Of a DNA stretch of 64,000 nt, positions 45,836 to 54,815 are shown in pieces. The notes beneath the pieces are model-generated. The model saw only the letters and a program-made list of their open reading frames with translations, was not told the DNA's origin and searched no databases. The DNA is taken from assembly GCA_021789975.1 (NCBI GenBank), contig JAJYIT010000003.1, positions 158,015 through 222,014 on the forward strand, in the 5' to 3' direction. The number at the start of each line of letters is the position of its first letter. Position 1 is the first letter of the stretch. A program made the translations under genes and the position numbers. This stretch comes from Bacteroidota bacterium. Its GTDB lineage: Bacteria; Bacteroidota; Ignavibacteria; Kryptoniales; JAKASW01.

Positions 45836-46738
45836 ATGCAATCAGTCCTCGATTCATTAACCGCGGAGGCACCTTTGTCCAGCGAGAATCTTACGGCAAT
45901 TCTGCTGATGTTATGCCCAGACCGAAAGGGTTTGGTTTCCCGGATTTCTAATTTTCTCTTTGAGCGCGGTGGGAACATCATTGACCTGGACGAGCATGTC
46001 GATCGTCACGAACAGATGTTCTTTCTCCGCGTCGCGTGGGATATGAAAGATTTTAGCATCAGTCCTGACGACCTTGATGGAGCTTTTTTCCCGCTAGCGA
46101 AAGAGTTCGGCGCGCAGTGGTCTATCAGGTTGAACCGCGAACAGAGACGGATGGCCATCTTCGTCTCCAAACTCGATCACTGTCTTCAGGAAATACTGTG
46201 GCGCCATGAACTCGGCGAGTTCGATGCTGCTATTCCACTTATTATTTCGAACCACGCCGAGCTTCGATACCTTGCGGACCGGTACCGGATCCCTTTCCAT
46301 GTCTACGAGATTGACAGGCAGAACCTGGAGGAACAGGAGAAGAGAGAGATGGACCTGCTTGCAAAAGAGAGGATCGATACTGTCGCGCTGGCGAGATACA
46401 TGCAGATACTTTCCCCGAAGTTCGTCGCAGATTATGCCAACAAGATCGTCAACATCCATCATTCATTTCTCCCGGCATTCGCGGGTGCCAACCCGTACAA
46501 GCAGGCATTCGAGCGTGGCGTGAAAATTATCGGAGCTACCTCTCACTACGTTACCGGTGTTCTGGATGATGGACCAATAATCTCACAAGACATTATCAGG
46601 GTTTCACACAAAGACTCACTTGAAGATTTTGTCCGCAAAGGAAGGGATCTTGAAAGGCTTGTTCTCGCCAGGGGCTTGCGGCTGCATCTCGAAGACAGGA
46701 TACTGGTACACGGAAGAAAGACCGTGGTGTTTGAATAG
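45836..46738 (+). CDS. purU: formyltetrahydrofolate deformylase PurU
   Basis: PurU hydrolyses 10-formyl-tetrahydrofolate to formate and tetrahydrofolate, balancing one-carbon pools. An N-terminal ACT domain (LTAILLMLCPDRKGLVSRIS) is followed by the formyltransferase-fold catalytic domain with ISNHAEL, IHHSFLPAF and the Asp in SHYVTGVLDDGPII. Start 45836 gives about 300 residues; the frame is open to 45800, which would overlap the hicA remnant. No strong ribosome site marks either. Confidence 0.92.
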   Translation: MQSVLDSLTAEAPLSSENLTAILLMLCPDRKGLVSRISNFLFERGGNIIDLDEHVDRHEQMFFLRVAWDMKDFSISPDDLDGAFFPLAKEFGAQWSIRLNREQRRMAIFVSKLDHCLQEILWRHELGEFDAAIPLIISNHAELRYLADRYRIPFHVYEIDRQNLEEQEKREMDLLAKERIDTVALARYMQILSPKFVADYANKIVNIHHSFLPAFAGANPYKQAFERGVKIIGATSHYVTGVLDDGPIISQDIIRVSHKDSLEDFVRKGRDLERLVLARGLRLHLEDRILVHGRKTVVFE

Positions 46739-47018
46739 AACGAAGATAGGATCAGCACTTCATCATTTGTGATGGGCTTGCTGATTTGAGGCAGCCCGGA
46801 AGCGTTTGTTCAGCTCGGCTCACGTGTCTGCCCACTGGCGGGCTCAGCCCCCGGCTCAGCGAGGCTTTCGACGAGCAGAGGAATGAGCGTGATCTATAAC
46901 TAAGCCGATACTGGTAGCCTTTCTTTTTCCCCTTTACTCGCTCCACATCAAAGTATTATCTTTTCGATGAGACAAGTCAATCTGAAAATACTGATCTGAA
47001 CACCATTAGGAAATACAA
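46739..47018. other. intergenic region before manA, nothing recognised
   Basis: About 280 bases lie between purU and manA. I see no gene, RNA or strong hairpin; the AT-rich right half (from about 46895) is the likely manA promoter region. The neighbouring 49835-50100 gap before nadK is similarly empty. Confidence 0.4.
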
Positions 47019-48248
47019 TTGAGCGGCTTTCCATCTCGTCCATATAAACTCTATAACAAAATTCAGCACTACGACTGGGGGACTAGAAATGGAAGCGCCG
47101 TAATACCGCAACTCCTTGGCATCGAGCCTGAGCCCGGCATGCCTTACGCGGAGCTCTGGATAGGTGCACATCCAAACGCACCGTCCGAGATCGAGATCGA
47201 CGGAAATAGAGTTCGGCTGGATCGCGCCACCGAACTGTTTCCTCTTGATATTCTAGGCGATGATATCTCTCGAAAGTTCTCACGGAAATTTCCTTTTCTG
47301 CTGAAGATCCTCTCGGCAGCTCGCTCGCTCTCAATTCAGGCACATCCGAACAAAGAGCAGGCAGTGAGACTACACAAGAGAAATCCAGATCTTTACACCG
47401 ACGACAATCACAAACCGGAAATTGCCATTGCTCTCGACTCCCTCCGTGCTATCGTCGGTTTTAAACCCGGTGCGGAAATTGTCAAAAGCATCAGAACCAT
47501 TCCTGAGTTGCGCGAACTCGTCGGAGAAGGACTGATTCAAAGAGTACAGGATCCCGCGAATGAAAGTGCGCTTCCGGAAGCAATCAGAGATCTCTATGCT
47601 ACCATCATGCACGAATCCGAAAACAGCGAAAGACTATCACGATGCATCGGCAGGATCCGTGATCGCCTTGCAAACGAAGTCGACCTGTCGCCCCAAGGAT
47701 CCGAGTTCCTCAAACAATATGAATTGTACGGATCCGACGTCGGACTCCTGAGCCTGTTCTTCTTCAACATGGTGGATTTGAAGCGGGGTCAGGCGATCTT
47801 CACGGACGCGGGCGTGCCGCACGCTTACCTCGAAGGCAACATTGTCGAATGCATGGCCAACTCAGACAACGTCGTTCGAGCAGGACTCACCGGCAAATTC
47901 AAGGACGTGGAGACCCTTCTCAACATAATTAAATATGATTTTGCCCCATGTAGAATCATCAACGGTTCCAATAATAGGAACAAATTGACCTATGCTACTA
48001 ATGCCGACGAGTTTTGTGTCTCTCGGTTTCCAACTGCCGGTTTACTCGATGAGAGTTGCAGAACCAACAACAAGCCTATCGTTTACCTGGTAGTAGCCGG
48101 GAGTTTCAATGTCACCTGGAATTACGCCGGTACTAATGGAAGCGAGAACTATTCGAAGGGAGAAGCTCTTTTGATTCCTGCTTCTCTGCCGGAATTCAGA
48201 ATTACATCGACGGAAAGTGCCGACCTTTTCGAAGTGACTGTCCCGTGA
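47019..48248 (+). CDS. manA: mannose-6-phosphate isomerase, class I
   Basis: This zinc enzyme interconverts mannose-6-phosphate and fructose-6-phosphate, feeding GDP-mannose and GDP-fucose precursors used by the glycan region. Zinc ligands are visible in SIQAHPNKEQ (Gln, His), HKPEIAIAL (Glu) and VPHAYLEG (His). It opens with the family pattern IQHYDWGTRNG. Length 409 is typical. The start is TTG at 47019 with AGGAAA about 7 bases upstream. The preceding 280 bases show no gene. Confidence 0.92.
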   Translation: MSGFPSRPYKLYNKIQHYDWGTRNGSAVIPQLLGIEPEPGMPYAELWIGAHPNAPSEIEIDGNRVRLDRATELFPLDILGDDISRKFSRKFPFLLKILSAARSLSIQAHPNKEQAVRLHKRNPDLYTDDNHKPEIAIALDSLRAIVGFKPGAEIVKSIRTIPELRELVGEGLIQRVQDPANESALPEAIRDLYATIMHESENSERLSRCIGRIRDRLANEVDLSPQGSEFLKQYELYGSDVGLLSLFFFNMVDLKRGQAIFTDAGVPHAYLEGNIVECMANSDNVVRAGLTGKFKDVETLLNIIKYDFAPCRIINGSNNRNKLTYATNADEFCVSRFPTAGLLDESCRTNNKPIVYLVVAGSFNVTWNYAGTNGSENYSKGEALLIPASLPEFRITSTESADLFEVTVP

Positions 48249-48285
48249 ATAGCATAGCTTCTGTTGCATTTAAACAATTTGAACT

Positions 48286-49284
48286 ATGAAAATCAGATTA
48301 GGCATCATCGGAACTGGAATAGCCGCAAGGGACCTTCATCTGCCGGCATTGCGGAATCTCCATGACAAGTTCGAAATTGTGTGCGTCTGCAATCACACCG
48401 AGAAGAAGGCAAAGGAGTTCTCTATCCTTGTCGGCGGTGTGCCATATTACCTTGACTACCATGAACTTCTTTCACAGAAAGATGTTGATGCAGTTGATAT
48501 CGTTCTTCCTATTCATCTGAACTATCAGGTCACCCGCGACGCCGCTGAAGCATCGAAACACGTTATCGTCGAGAAACCCATTGCGTCTAACCTCGAAGAC
48601 GCGCAAAGAATGCTCGACCTCAGCAAGAAGTGCCGGACTGTCATGATGGTTGCAGAGAACTATCGTTATAATCCGGTTTTCATGAGAATCAGGGAAATCA
48701 TAAAAGAAGGTAGAATAGGAAACCCTTATGCGGTTTTTTGGGATTGTTTTGCCTTGACGGCATCCGACAACAAGTATGCAAGGACAACATGGAGAATACA
48801 CCATAAATACCCGGGTGGCTTCGTAATGGACGCCGGGATACACAATATCGCGGTGCTGAGAGATCTGTTCGGCGAAATCAGGGACGGAGTTGCTTTAACG
48901 CGAAGTGTGAACCCTGAGATTGGAAAAATGGATTCGATGTCATTTCTGTTCGCGTTCGAAAACGGGGTGAATGGAGTTTTCAATTCATACTTCAGTGTGC
49001 GGGGACAAGCTGAAAATAAACTAAAGGTCCTCGGCAGCGATGGAACTCTTGTTGCAGATGGCAACAGGATAATTCTGAATAGGGGAGCCGGTGGGGGTCT
49101 TGAAGAAAATATTCAGACCGACAGGGGTTATACGGGACAGTTTGAAGATTTCCATAGGGCGATCGTGGAGAACCGCGAACCGGTCAGCACGTTTGAGAAG
49201 GCATTTGGGGACTTTCGCACGATGGTTTCGGCACTCGATTCATCGATGAAGTGGCAAACCTCGGAACTTACTTTGCGATCCTGA
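48286..49284 (+). CDS. Gfo/Idh/MocA-family oxidoreductase
   Basis: This 332-residue NAD(P)-dependent dehydrogenase acts on sugars, inositols or nucleotide-sugars. It shows the N-terminal LGIIGTGIAARDLHLPAL, the family signature VEKPIASN, and the barrel-side AENYRYNP and MDAGIHNIAVLRDL. The substrate is unknown. It starts 37 bases after manA and is probably cotranscribed. Confidence 0.9.
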   Translation: MKIRLGIIGTGIAARDLHLPALRNLHDKFEIVCVCNHTEKKAKEFSILVGGVPYYLDYHELLSQKDVDAVDIVLPIHLNYQVTRDAAEASKHVIVEKPIASNLEDAQRMLDLSKKCRTVMMVAENYRYNPVFMRIREIIKEGRIGNPYAVFWDCFALTASDNKYARTTWRIHHKYPGGFVMDAGIHNIAVLRDLFGEIRDGVALTRSVNPEIGKMDSMSFLFAFENGVNGVFNSYFSVRGQAENKLKVLGSDGTLVADGNRIILNRGAGGGLEENIQTDRGYTGQFEDFHRAIVENREPVSTFEKAFGDFRTMVSALDSSMKWQTSELTLRS

Positions 49285-49327
49285 TTTTGTCCGAACCACA
49301 TACACATTCCATATTGGAGAACAAGCA

Positions 49328-49834
49328 ATGAATCGCACCAGCGTTACAATTCGTCAACGACTTCTCTTGACAACAGTCTTCGTGTCGGTACTATTCTTTA
49401 TTCCCGCGGAAAAGACCTTCGCACAGGAACCCACCGTCGGACAACAAAACGGCGTCACATGGCAAAACCTTGTCGTTGGAACACCCGCCGAAACCACAAC
49501 TCGCAAGACCTTCTACGTCGATGGTCTTTATGACATGTCGGTATTCTGGTCACAGCATGCAATGCTTCGCCACGGCGCCGTCGACTATGACGACGCTTTC
49601 ATCGGGATGAACGTAGGACAGATTCGCGATGGTCTCGATTCATTCTACTCAGACTCAAATAACCTTCAGATCCCGATTGTCGATGCCGTCCTTATCGTAA
49701 GACTGCAAAACGCGGGTATTCCTAAGAAGAAAGTCGATCAAATAATAGCCGAGTTTAAGCGGGCAAATCAAGACGGCATGAAACCTGGCCAGGAAAACAA
49801 AATTTGGAAAGAAGGACTCTTCCTGCTTGAATGA
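49328..49834 (+). CDS. secreted protein of unknown function
   Basis: This unrecognised 168-residue protein has a clear signal peptide (RLLLTTVFVSVLFFIPAEKTFAQ) and a mature region with an LLR-helix-like C-terminus (VDAVLIVRLQNAGIPKKKVD). No catalytic motif or lipobox is seen. GGAGAACAAGC precedes the ATG. It follows the Gfo/Idh/MocA gene by 43 bases. Confidence 0.65.
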   Translation: MNRTSVTIRQRLLLTTVFVSVLFFIPAEKTFAQEPTVGQQNGVTWQNLVVGTPAETTTRKTFYVDGLYDMSVFWSQHAMLRHGAVDYDDAFIGMNVGQIRDGLDSFYSDSNNLQIPIVDAVLIVRLQNAGIPKKKVDQIIAEFKRANQDGMKPGQENKIWKEGLFLLE

Positions 49835-50100
49835 ATGGTATGCCTCACTGAAGGGGCGTCCATAAAAAGGATTAACCGCTTGGATATCAAGGGTCGCCAT
49901 CCCTCGATCGATATGCGCCCTACGCTGGGTTCTCTCACGCGCTTTGCGGATTCACGATCACTCGATACACACCTTGACCCCATAAGTGACCCATCAATAG
50001 TGAACGGTTTTCCGCAATTGATATTGTGACATGTATGCCCTAAACTCCATTCGGAAGGAATCGGACTCTTAGGGACAGGAAGGCAGAATACAGAGAAAGT

Positions 50101-51063
50101 ATGAAGAGAAAATTCACTCCGCCTAATAATCTGATTGTGGGAATACTCGGAAATGCCGAAAAGTCGTCTACGTGCGAGACGGCGTTCGAATTGATCAAAA
50201 TTCTTGACGAGCGCAAAATCGGCTTCAGGGTGCAGAAAACGATCGGCGAGCAGATCAAATCGAGGTGGGGGTACGATCCTTCGAATTCTGCAATAGACGA
50301 CTTGCACATTCCGGTGGAAGCAGACATAATTGTTTCCCTCGGCGGCGATGGCACAATCCTTCGCGCGGCACGACTCGTGGGCGCAATGAACAAACCGATA
50401 CTCGGCGTAAATCTCGGAAAACTTGGCTTCCTGGCTGAGCTCAACTTCGATGAATTGAGAAACAGCATAGACCAGCTTTTGAAAGGACGGTTTGAGATTG
50501 AAGAACGTACCGTGCTGAAGGCGGTGTACAATCGTGGAAATGTCCAGGAATCTCTATTTGCGCTCAATGATATCGTGGTCGACAAAGCTGGCTCCTCGCG
50601 AATGATCGATCTCGAAACCTACGTGGATTCGGAATACCTGATCACCTACCGGGCAGATGGAATTGTCGTGAGCACTCCTACCGGTTCGACCGGTTACTGC
50701 CTCTCTACCGGCGGGCCGATTATATCGCCCGCTAGCCGCGTTATCGCAGTCAGCCCGATCTCTCCTCACACGCTTTCTGCCAGACCGGTCATCGTTCCAG
50801 ACACTTCGGTGATTCGCGTCGTCGCACACTCCAACTTCAAACAAGTTATCATTGCTGCGGACGGGGAAGCTTCTGAATCGCTCCCGCCGCCGGCAGAATT
50901 CACCGTATCCCTGGCGCCTTACAAGGTAGCCCTCCTTAAGAGGAGCAAGAACGGATTCTTCAGTATATTGAGATCCAAGCTCATGTGGGGTGTCGATATC
51001 AGATCGTCCGGGTCAGACAACGAACAGATCCATAACTTTGAAGCAGCGGAAGAAGACAAATGA
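50101..51063 (+). CDS. nadK: NAD kinase
   Basis: NadK phosphorylates NAD to NADP in the cytosol. The family motif GGDGTILRAARL starts at residue 81, followed by LGVNLGKLGFLAE and the second conserved region TPTGSTGYCLSTGGPI. The length of 320 is slightly long because of a C-terminal tail ending in acidic residues. Its stop overlaps the next gene by 4 bases (ATGA), starting a tight operon that runs to about 54.8 kb. Confidence 0.95.
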   Translation: MKRKFTPPNNLIVGILGNAEKSSTCETAFELIKILDERKIGFRVQKTIGEQIKSRWGYDPSNSAIDDLHIPVEADIIVSLGGDGTILRAARLVGAMNKPILGVNLGKLGFLAELNFDELRNSIDQLLKGRFEIEERTVLKAVYNRGNVQESLFALNDIVVDKAGSSRMIDLETYVDSEYLITYRADGIVVSTPTGSTGYCLSTGGPIISPASRVIAVSPISPHTLSARPVIVPDTSVIRVVAHSNFKQVIIAADGEASESLPPPAEFTVSLAPYKVALLKRSKNGFFSILRSKLMWGVDIRSSGSDNEQIHNFEAAEEDK

Positions 51064-51560
51064 AAATCTTATTACCACTATTGATCTTCGCATCACTTTC
51101 ATCCGTCGGGAGAACGCAGACATTTGCTATCGATTCGGTGTCCCATGAACGTGTTCTAATAGGACCGGTCGAGCGGTCGGCGTTTGAGGATTCGACATGG
51201 TACAAATCCAATTATTCGCTTTACCATCCACTTCCCAGCTTGATCGACCGGATCGATTCGCTTAACCACGAAGACTCCGTCACCGTCGTCTTCGGCTCGT
51301 GGTGCTCCGACAGCCACATGTGGGTCCCGATGTTCCTCAGCATAACAGACAGCACGACGCTCGCGCACAGCATCAGCTTCGTTGCGGTGCCTGAATCTGC
51401 CGGATGGCGAGACCAGCTTACACCGGGTTTGGATGTAACAAAAGTTCCGACCTTCATTTTTTATCACGACGGGAAGGAGATAGGCAGAATTGTTGAGAAA
51501 CCGGAAGGCGACCTGGGAGACAACATAATAAGGATACTGAGTGATCAATCCGGAAGATGA
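51060..51560 (+). CDS. exported thioredoxin-fold protein with a lone active-site cysteine
   Basis: This 166-residue protein has an N-terminal signal (KILLPLLIFASLSSVG) and a thioredoxin-like core: VTVVFGSWCSDSHMWVPMF and the cis-proline region KVPTFIFYHDGKEIG. The usual CxxC is WCSDSH, so the second cysteine is missing. It may be a monothiol-type or non-redox relative. The gene overlaps nadK by 4 bases and the following DNA methyltransferase frame by 20 bases. Confidence 0.75.
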   Translation: MKILLPLLIFASLSSVGRTQTFAIDSVSHERVLIGPVERSAFEDSTWYKSNYSLYHPLPSLIDRIDSLNHEDSVTVVFGSWCSDSHMWVPMFLSITDSTTLAHSISFVAVPESAGWRDQLTPGLDVTKVPTFIFYHDGKEIGRIVEKPEGDLGDNIIRILSDQSGR

Positions 51561-52545
51561 GAGCCTGAAAGGCCCCGAAATCGGCGGCCCAAGAGTAATG
51601 AGGGCCGGCTGCGTTTCCGCCGAAGGGATCGCTGCGGAAAGATCACCGACAACACGCTATGAGATCGTAAATTCCGACATTATCGACTGGTTCAATCGCA
51701 ATCCATCCAAGAATTTTCACTTATCATTTGTTGATCCCCCGTTCAACCAAGGCAAAGAGTACAAATACGCTGAGGATAATATGCCGCAAGCCGAATATTG
51801 GCGGTGGATCGAACAAGTACTGAAGGAAATATTCAAACACACACACAAAGGTGGTGCGATCTATTTCATGCAGCGAGAGAAAAATGCAGAATTTGTATTG
51901 AGCACTCTCAGAAAAACCGGTTGGACTTTTCAGAACCTCATAATTTGGAAAAAGAAAACTTCTGCCGTTCCGGTTTCAACACGGTACGGAAAACATTTTC
52001 AAGTAATAGCATATGCAATCAAGGGTGAAAAGCCGAGGGTGTTCAATCGTCTCAGGATCTCCCCGCCACTGCCGCCCGAATACAAACACGGAAGAGAATC
52101 GGGCATCTTCGTTACCGACGTTTGGGATGACATTCGCGAGTTGACATCGGGATATTTTGCCGGCGACGAAGCTATTAGGGAAAAAGACGGACAGAGATTT
52201 CACAAGCAGCAATCCCCTGTAGCCCTCCTGTTAAGGATCATTCTTACTTCGACGAAAGTAGGGGACGTTGTTTTCGACCCCTTTGCCGGTACCGGGACTA
52301 CGATGGTGGTAGCGAAACAACTGAAGCGAAACTCGATCGGTGTGGATATCGATCCCGGGAATGCCAAGCTGATCCACCAGCGGTTAAAGAAGTCCCGCAA
52401 ATCTGATGATGTACTGAAGCACTTTCATTATTACAGATACACTGAAGATATTGCATCGATTGGCGGTCTAAATGGGATGGCCGATGACATTCCCAGCAGG
52501 CCAGGCGCAAGAAAAGACAAATCCAATCTCAGAGATACTAATTGA
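51541..52545 (+). CDS. site-specific DNA methyltransferase (beta class, N4/N6)
   Basis: This 334-residue amino-methyltransferase has DPPF (65-68, in LSFVDPPFNQGKEY) upstream of the SAM site DPFAGTGTT (about 246-254), the order of the beta group. No restriction endonuclease is adjacent, so it looks like an orphan, possibly with a regulatory or protective role. Its GTG start lies 20 bases inside the thioredoxin-like gene; an ATG at 51598 is another candidate. The recognition sequence cannot be predicted. Confidence 0.85.
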   Translation: MINPEDESLKGPEIGGPRVMRAGCVSAEGIAAERSPTTRYEIVNSDIIDWFNRNPSKNFHLSFVDPPFNQGKEYKYAEDNMPQAEYWRWIEQVLKEIFKHTHKGGAIYFMQREKNAEFVLSTLRKTGWTFQNLIIWKKKTSAVPVSTRYGKHFQVIAYAIKGEKPRVFNRLRISPPLPPEYKHGRESGIFVTDVWDDIRELTSGYFAGDEAIREKDGQRFHKQQSPVALLLRIILTSTKVGDVVFDPFAGTGTTMVVAKQLKRNSIGVDIDPGNAKLIHQRLKKSRKSDDVLKHFHYYRYTEDIASIGGLNGMADDIPSRPGARKDKSNLRDTN

Positions 52546-52558
52546 AAAAACACACACA

Positions 52559-53506
52559 ATGCAAATGACGGTGCCTGTTCAAGAGAAAACCTGGACAATC
52601 CTGGAGATAATCAAGTGGGGATCGAATTACCTTAACGATAAAGGCTTCGACGAGTCGCGGCTGACCATTGAACTACTTCTTGCCGAAACACTTGGAGTCA
52701 AAAGGTTCGATCTCTACGTGAAACATGATCAACCCCTAAAGAAGTCGGAACTTGAAAAGTTCAAAGTGCTGTTAAAGAGACGACTCGCCCACGAGCCGGT
52801 CCAGTACATACTCGGCAAGACAAATTTCTATTCGATTGAACTAAAGGTGGATCGAAGGGCTCTTATTCCCAGGCCGGAAACAGAGATACTCGCGGAAAGC
52901 GTTATTGAACATTGCAGGACTTACCTTTCCCAGAGGGACGCAATCGATGTCCTCGATGTTGGTACAGGTTCAGGCTGCATAGCGGTTGCCATCGCGAAGT
53001 TTGTTAGAAACTCGCGAGTCACGGCGATCGACAAGAGCCCGGATGCGTTGGAGCTTGCCCGCGAGAACGCTGACGCCACAGGAACCGCCGACCGCATTGA
53101 TTTGCATGAAGTCGATTTTCTTAATATGACGAAGAATGAATTCGCTGGGAATTTCGATATCATGGTCTCGAACCCGCCTTACGTTTCCCGGGCGGACCTC
53201 CCGGAGCTGTCAGAAGACATAAGAAATTTCGAGCCTCCAGATGCACTGAGCGACGGCGATGACGGACTCACCTTCTACCGCAAGATCGCTCAGCTTGCAC
53301 CCCTGCTTCTCCGCAGCGGCGGCTGGGTCTTCGTGGAAGCCGGTTACGACCAGGGACAGAGGGTTAGAGAACTCTTTCGTGAAATTGGAGCAACGGACGT
53401 TGCCATTAAGAAAGATCTTGCGAACATAGAACGTGTGGTAAGCGGAAGATTATTCACGGGCGGATCAATGCAGTCATCGCCGGCAGAGGGGTCACCGGCG
53501 CGATGA
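52559..53506 (+). CDS. prmC: release factor glutamine N5-methyltransferase PrmC
   Basis: PrmC (HemK) methylates the glutamine of the GGQ motif of release factors RF1 and RF2. An N-terminal helical domain (SRLTIELLLAETLGVKRFDL) precedes a Rossmann methyltransferase domain with LDVGTGSGCIAVAIA and the glutamine-binding NPPY (205-208). RRALIPRPETEIL is also family-typical. ATG 52559 gives 315 residues; the frame extends to 52472 inside the methyltransferase gene. Stop overlaps dtd by 4 bases. Confidence 0.94.
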   Translation: MQMTVPVQEKTWTILEIIKWGSNYLNDKGFDESRLTIELLLAETLGVKRFDLYVKHDQPLKKSELEKFKVLLKRRLAHEPVQYILGKTNFYSIELKVDRRALIPRPETEILAESVIEHCRTYLSQRDAIDVLDVGTGSGCIAVAIAKFVRNSRVTAIDKSPDALELARENADATGTADRIDLHEVDFLNMTKNEFAGNFDIMVSNPPYVSRADLPELSEDIRNFEPPDALSDGDDGLTFYRKIAQLAPLLLRSGGWVFVEAGYDQGQRVRELFREIGATDVAIKKDLANIERVVSGRLFTGGSMQSSPAEGSPAR

Positions 53507-53967
53507 AGGCGATCGTGCAAAGAGTCAAGAAGTGCACGGTAGCTATCCGAGGCGAAACAAACAGTCGCATCGGGCCCGGAATCCTCATTCTTCTCGGAGT
53601 TCACGAACAAGACCAGGAAAGCGACGCCAACTTTCTGGCGGACAAATGCACACAGATGCGAATATTCCCCGACGAGGATGGGAAAATGAACTTGTCTGTG
53701 AGGGACACAGGCGGGTCCGCAATGGTCGTTTCCCAGTTCACACTTTACGGCGACACAAGAAAAGGGAACCGCCCCAACTACATGCAGGCGGCCAAACCTG
53801 AATTGGCCGAACACCTGTACAACTACTTCATCGGCCGCATGCGGTTTTCCCTTGGCAATGACAAAGTGGAGACGGGAGTTTTCCGCGAGATGATGGATAT
53901 TGAACTCACTAACGATGGTCCAGTAACAATAATAGTTGAAACGAAAAGCGCCGAAGAACAATGTTAA
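53503..53967 (+). CDS. dtd: D-aminoacyl-tRNA deacylase
   Basis: Dtd hydrolyses D-amino acids wrongly attached to tRNA. The 154-residue chain shows the conserved SQFTLYGDTRKGNRP motif and the C-terminal NDGPVTIIVE with its invariant Gly-cis-Pro. Start overlaps prmC by 4 bases, giving translational coupling with another translation-fidelity gene. Confidence 0.95.
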   Translation: MKAIVQRVKKCTVAIRGETNSRIGPGILILLGVHEQDQESDANFLADKCTQMRIFPDEDGKMNLSVRDTGGSAMVVSQFTLYGDTRKGNRPNYMQAAKPELAEHLYNYFIGRMRFSLGNDKVETGVFREMMDIELTNDGPVTIIVETKSAEEQC

Positions 53968-53982
53968 GATGGAGATGATAGG

Positions 53983-54771
53983 ATGAGCCCGCACCATTTT
54001 GGCGTGATTGCTTCCAGGAGGTTTATGCCTTCGATATTTCGCGGTGGAAGTCTCGCTGTCCTTTTGATTCTCGCACCAGTTCTTCCAGCGCAGGCGTCGG
54101 CCGCCGACTATGTCTCCGGCAACCATGTCACCGTCTACTTCGCCTTCGGTCTCAGCAGATCCGTTGTAAGGTCGTACCTAGCTGCACTCGACTCAATGTG
54201 TGCTGCAGACATTAATAGTCTCAAGACTCAGATGGACGGAAAACTGAAAGCGCGGCTATGCCGAGACGCGTACGACTTTGAAGATGTAACCGGCGACGAC
54301 TCAATATTCTCTCCACTTTGGAAGGATGGCGTTCTCTACATTAAAATCGGCGGTGATTTCTCGGACCGGGATTTTCTATCGTCTCTTGACGCAGGGGTAA
54401 TCGAAGCTATGCTTGACAGACTCAGGTCGAACGGCGCACCGCGCTGGCTGATCTATTCTGCCGCGGTCTTTGAGAGCAGACAATATAAGGGGTGTACTCC
54501 TCCGCCGATTGAGTCGGTTAGCTATTTTCAAGATCTCGATGAGAAGATCCAAAGTGCCTCATCATCAACTGAGCTGAGCGACCTTTGCTTCTACCTTGGC
54601 AGCACCGGGAAATTCTTCGATGTAGAATTTGGACCCGGGTCACTTGTCAGACTCCTCCATGAGTTCGAGCGTTTCAATACCATCGGGAGAGCAGTTGAGG
54701 GCGCCTTTCATCAGAACTACGAACGGGTAGAAAGGGACTGGCACGATTTTCTCCTGAATGCCTCCCAGTGA
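53983..54771 (+). CDS. secreted protein of unknown function
   Basis: This 262-residue protein has a signal peptide at about 15-40 (GGSLAVLLILAPVLPAQASA). The mature part alternates helices and strands and ends with FERVERDWHDFL-like sequence (exactly YERVERDWHDFLL), recalling the C-terminal part of peptidase-MA-like proteins, but there is no HExxH zinc motif. It may be an inactive relative or something else. GGAG 8 bases before the ATG supports the start. It sits between dtd and the mutase-like gene. Confidence 0.6.
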   Translation: MSPHHFGVIASRRFMPSIFRGGSLAVLLILAPVLPAQASAADYVSGNHVTVYFAFGLSRSVVRSYLAALDSMCAADINSLKTQMDGKLKARLCRDAYDFEDVTGDDSIFSPLWKDGVLYIKIGGDFSDRDFLSSLDAGVIEAMLDRLRSNGAPRWLIYSAAVFESRQYKGCTPPPIESVSYFQDLDEKIQSASSSTELSDLCFYLGSTGKFFDVEFGPGSLVRLLHEFERFNTIGRAVEGAFHQNYERVERDWHDFLLNASQ

Positions 54772-54815
54772 ATCGTAGGTATCAAACTGGTCGATAAGCC
54801 GGCGAGGCAGATTTG

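Noticed and set aside
53344..54126. 260-codon minus-strand open frame over prmC and dtd
   Set aside because: It is antisense to two strongly supported housekeeping genes.
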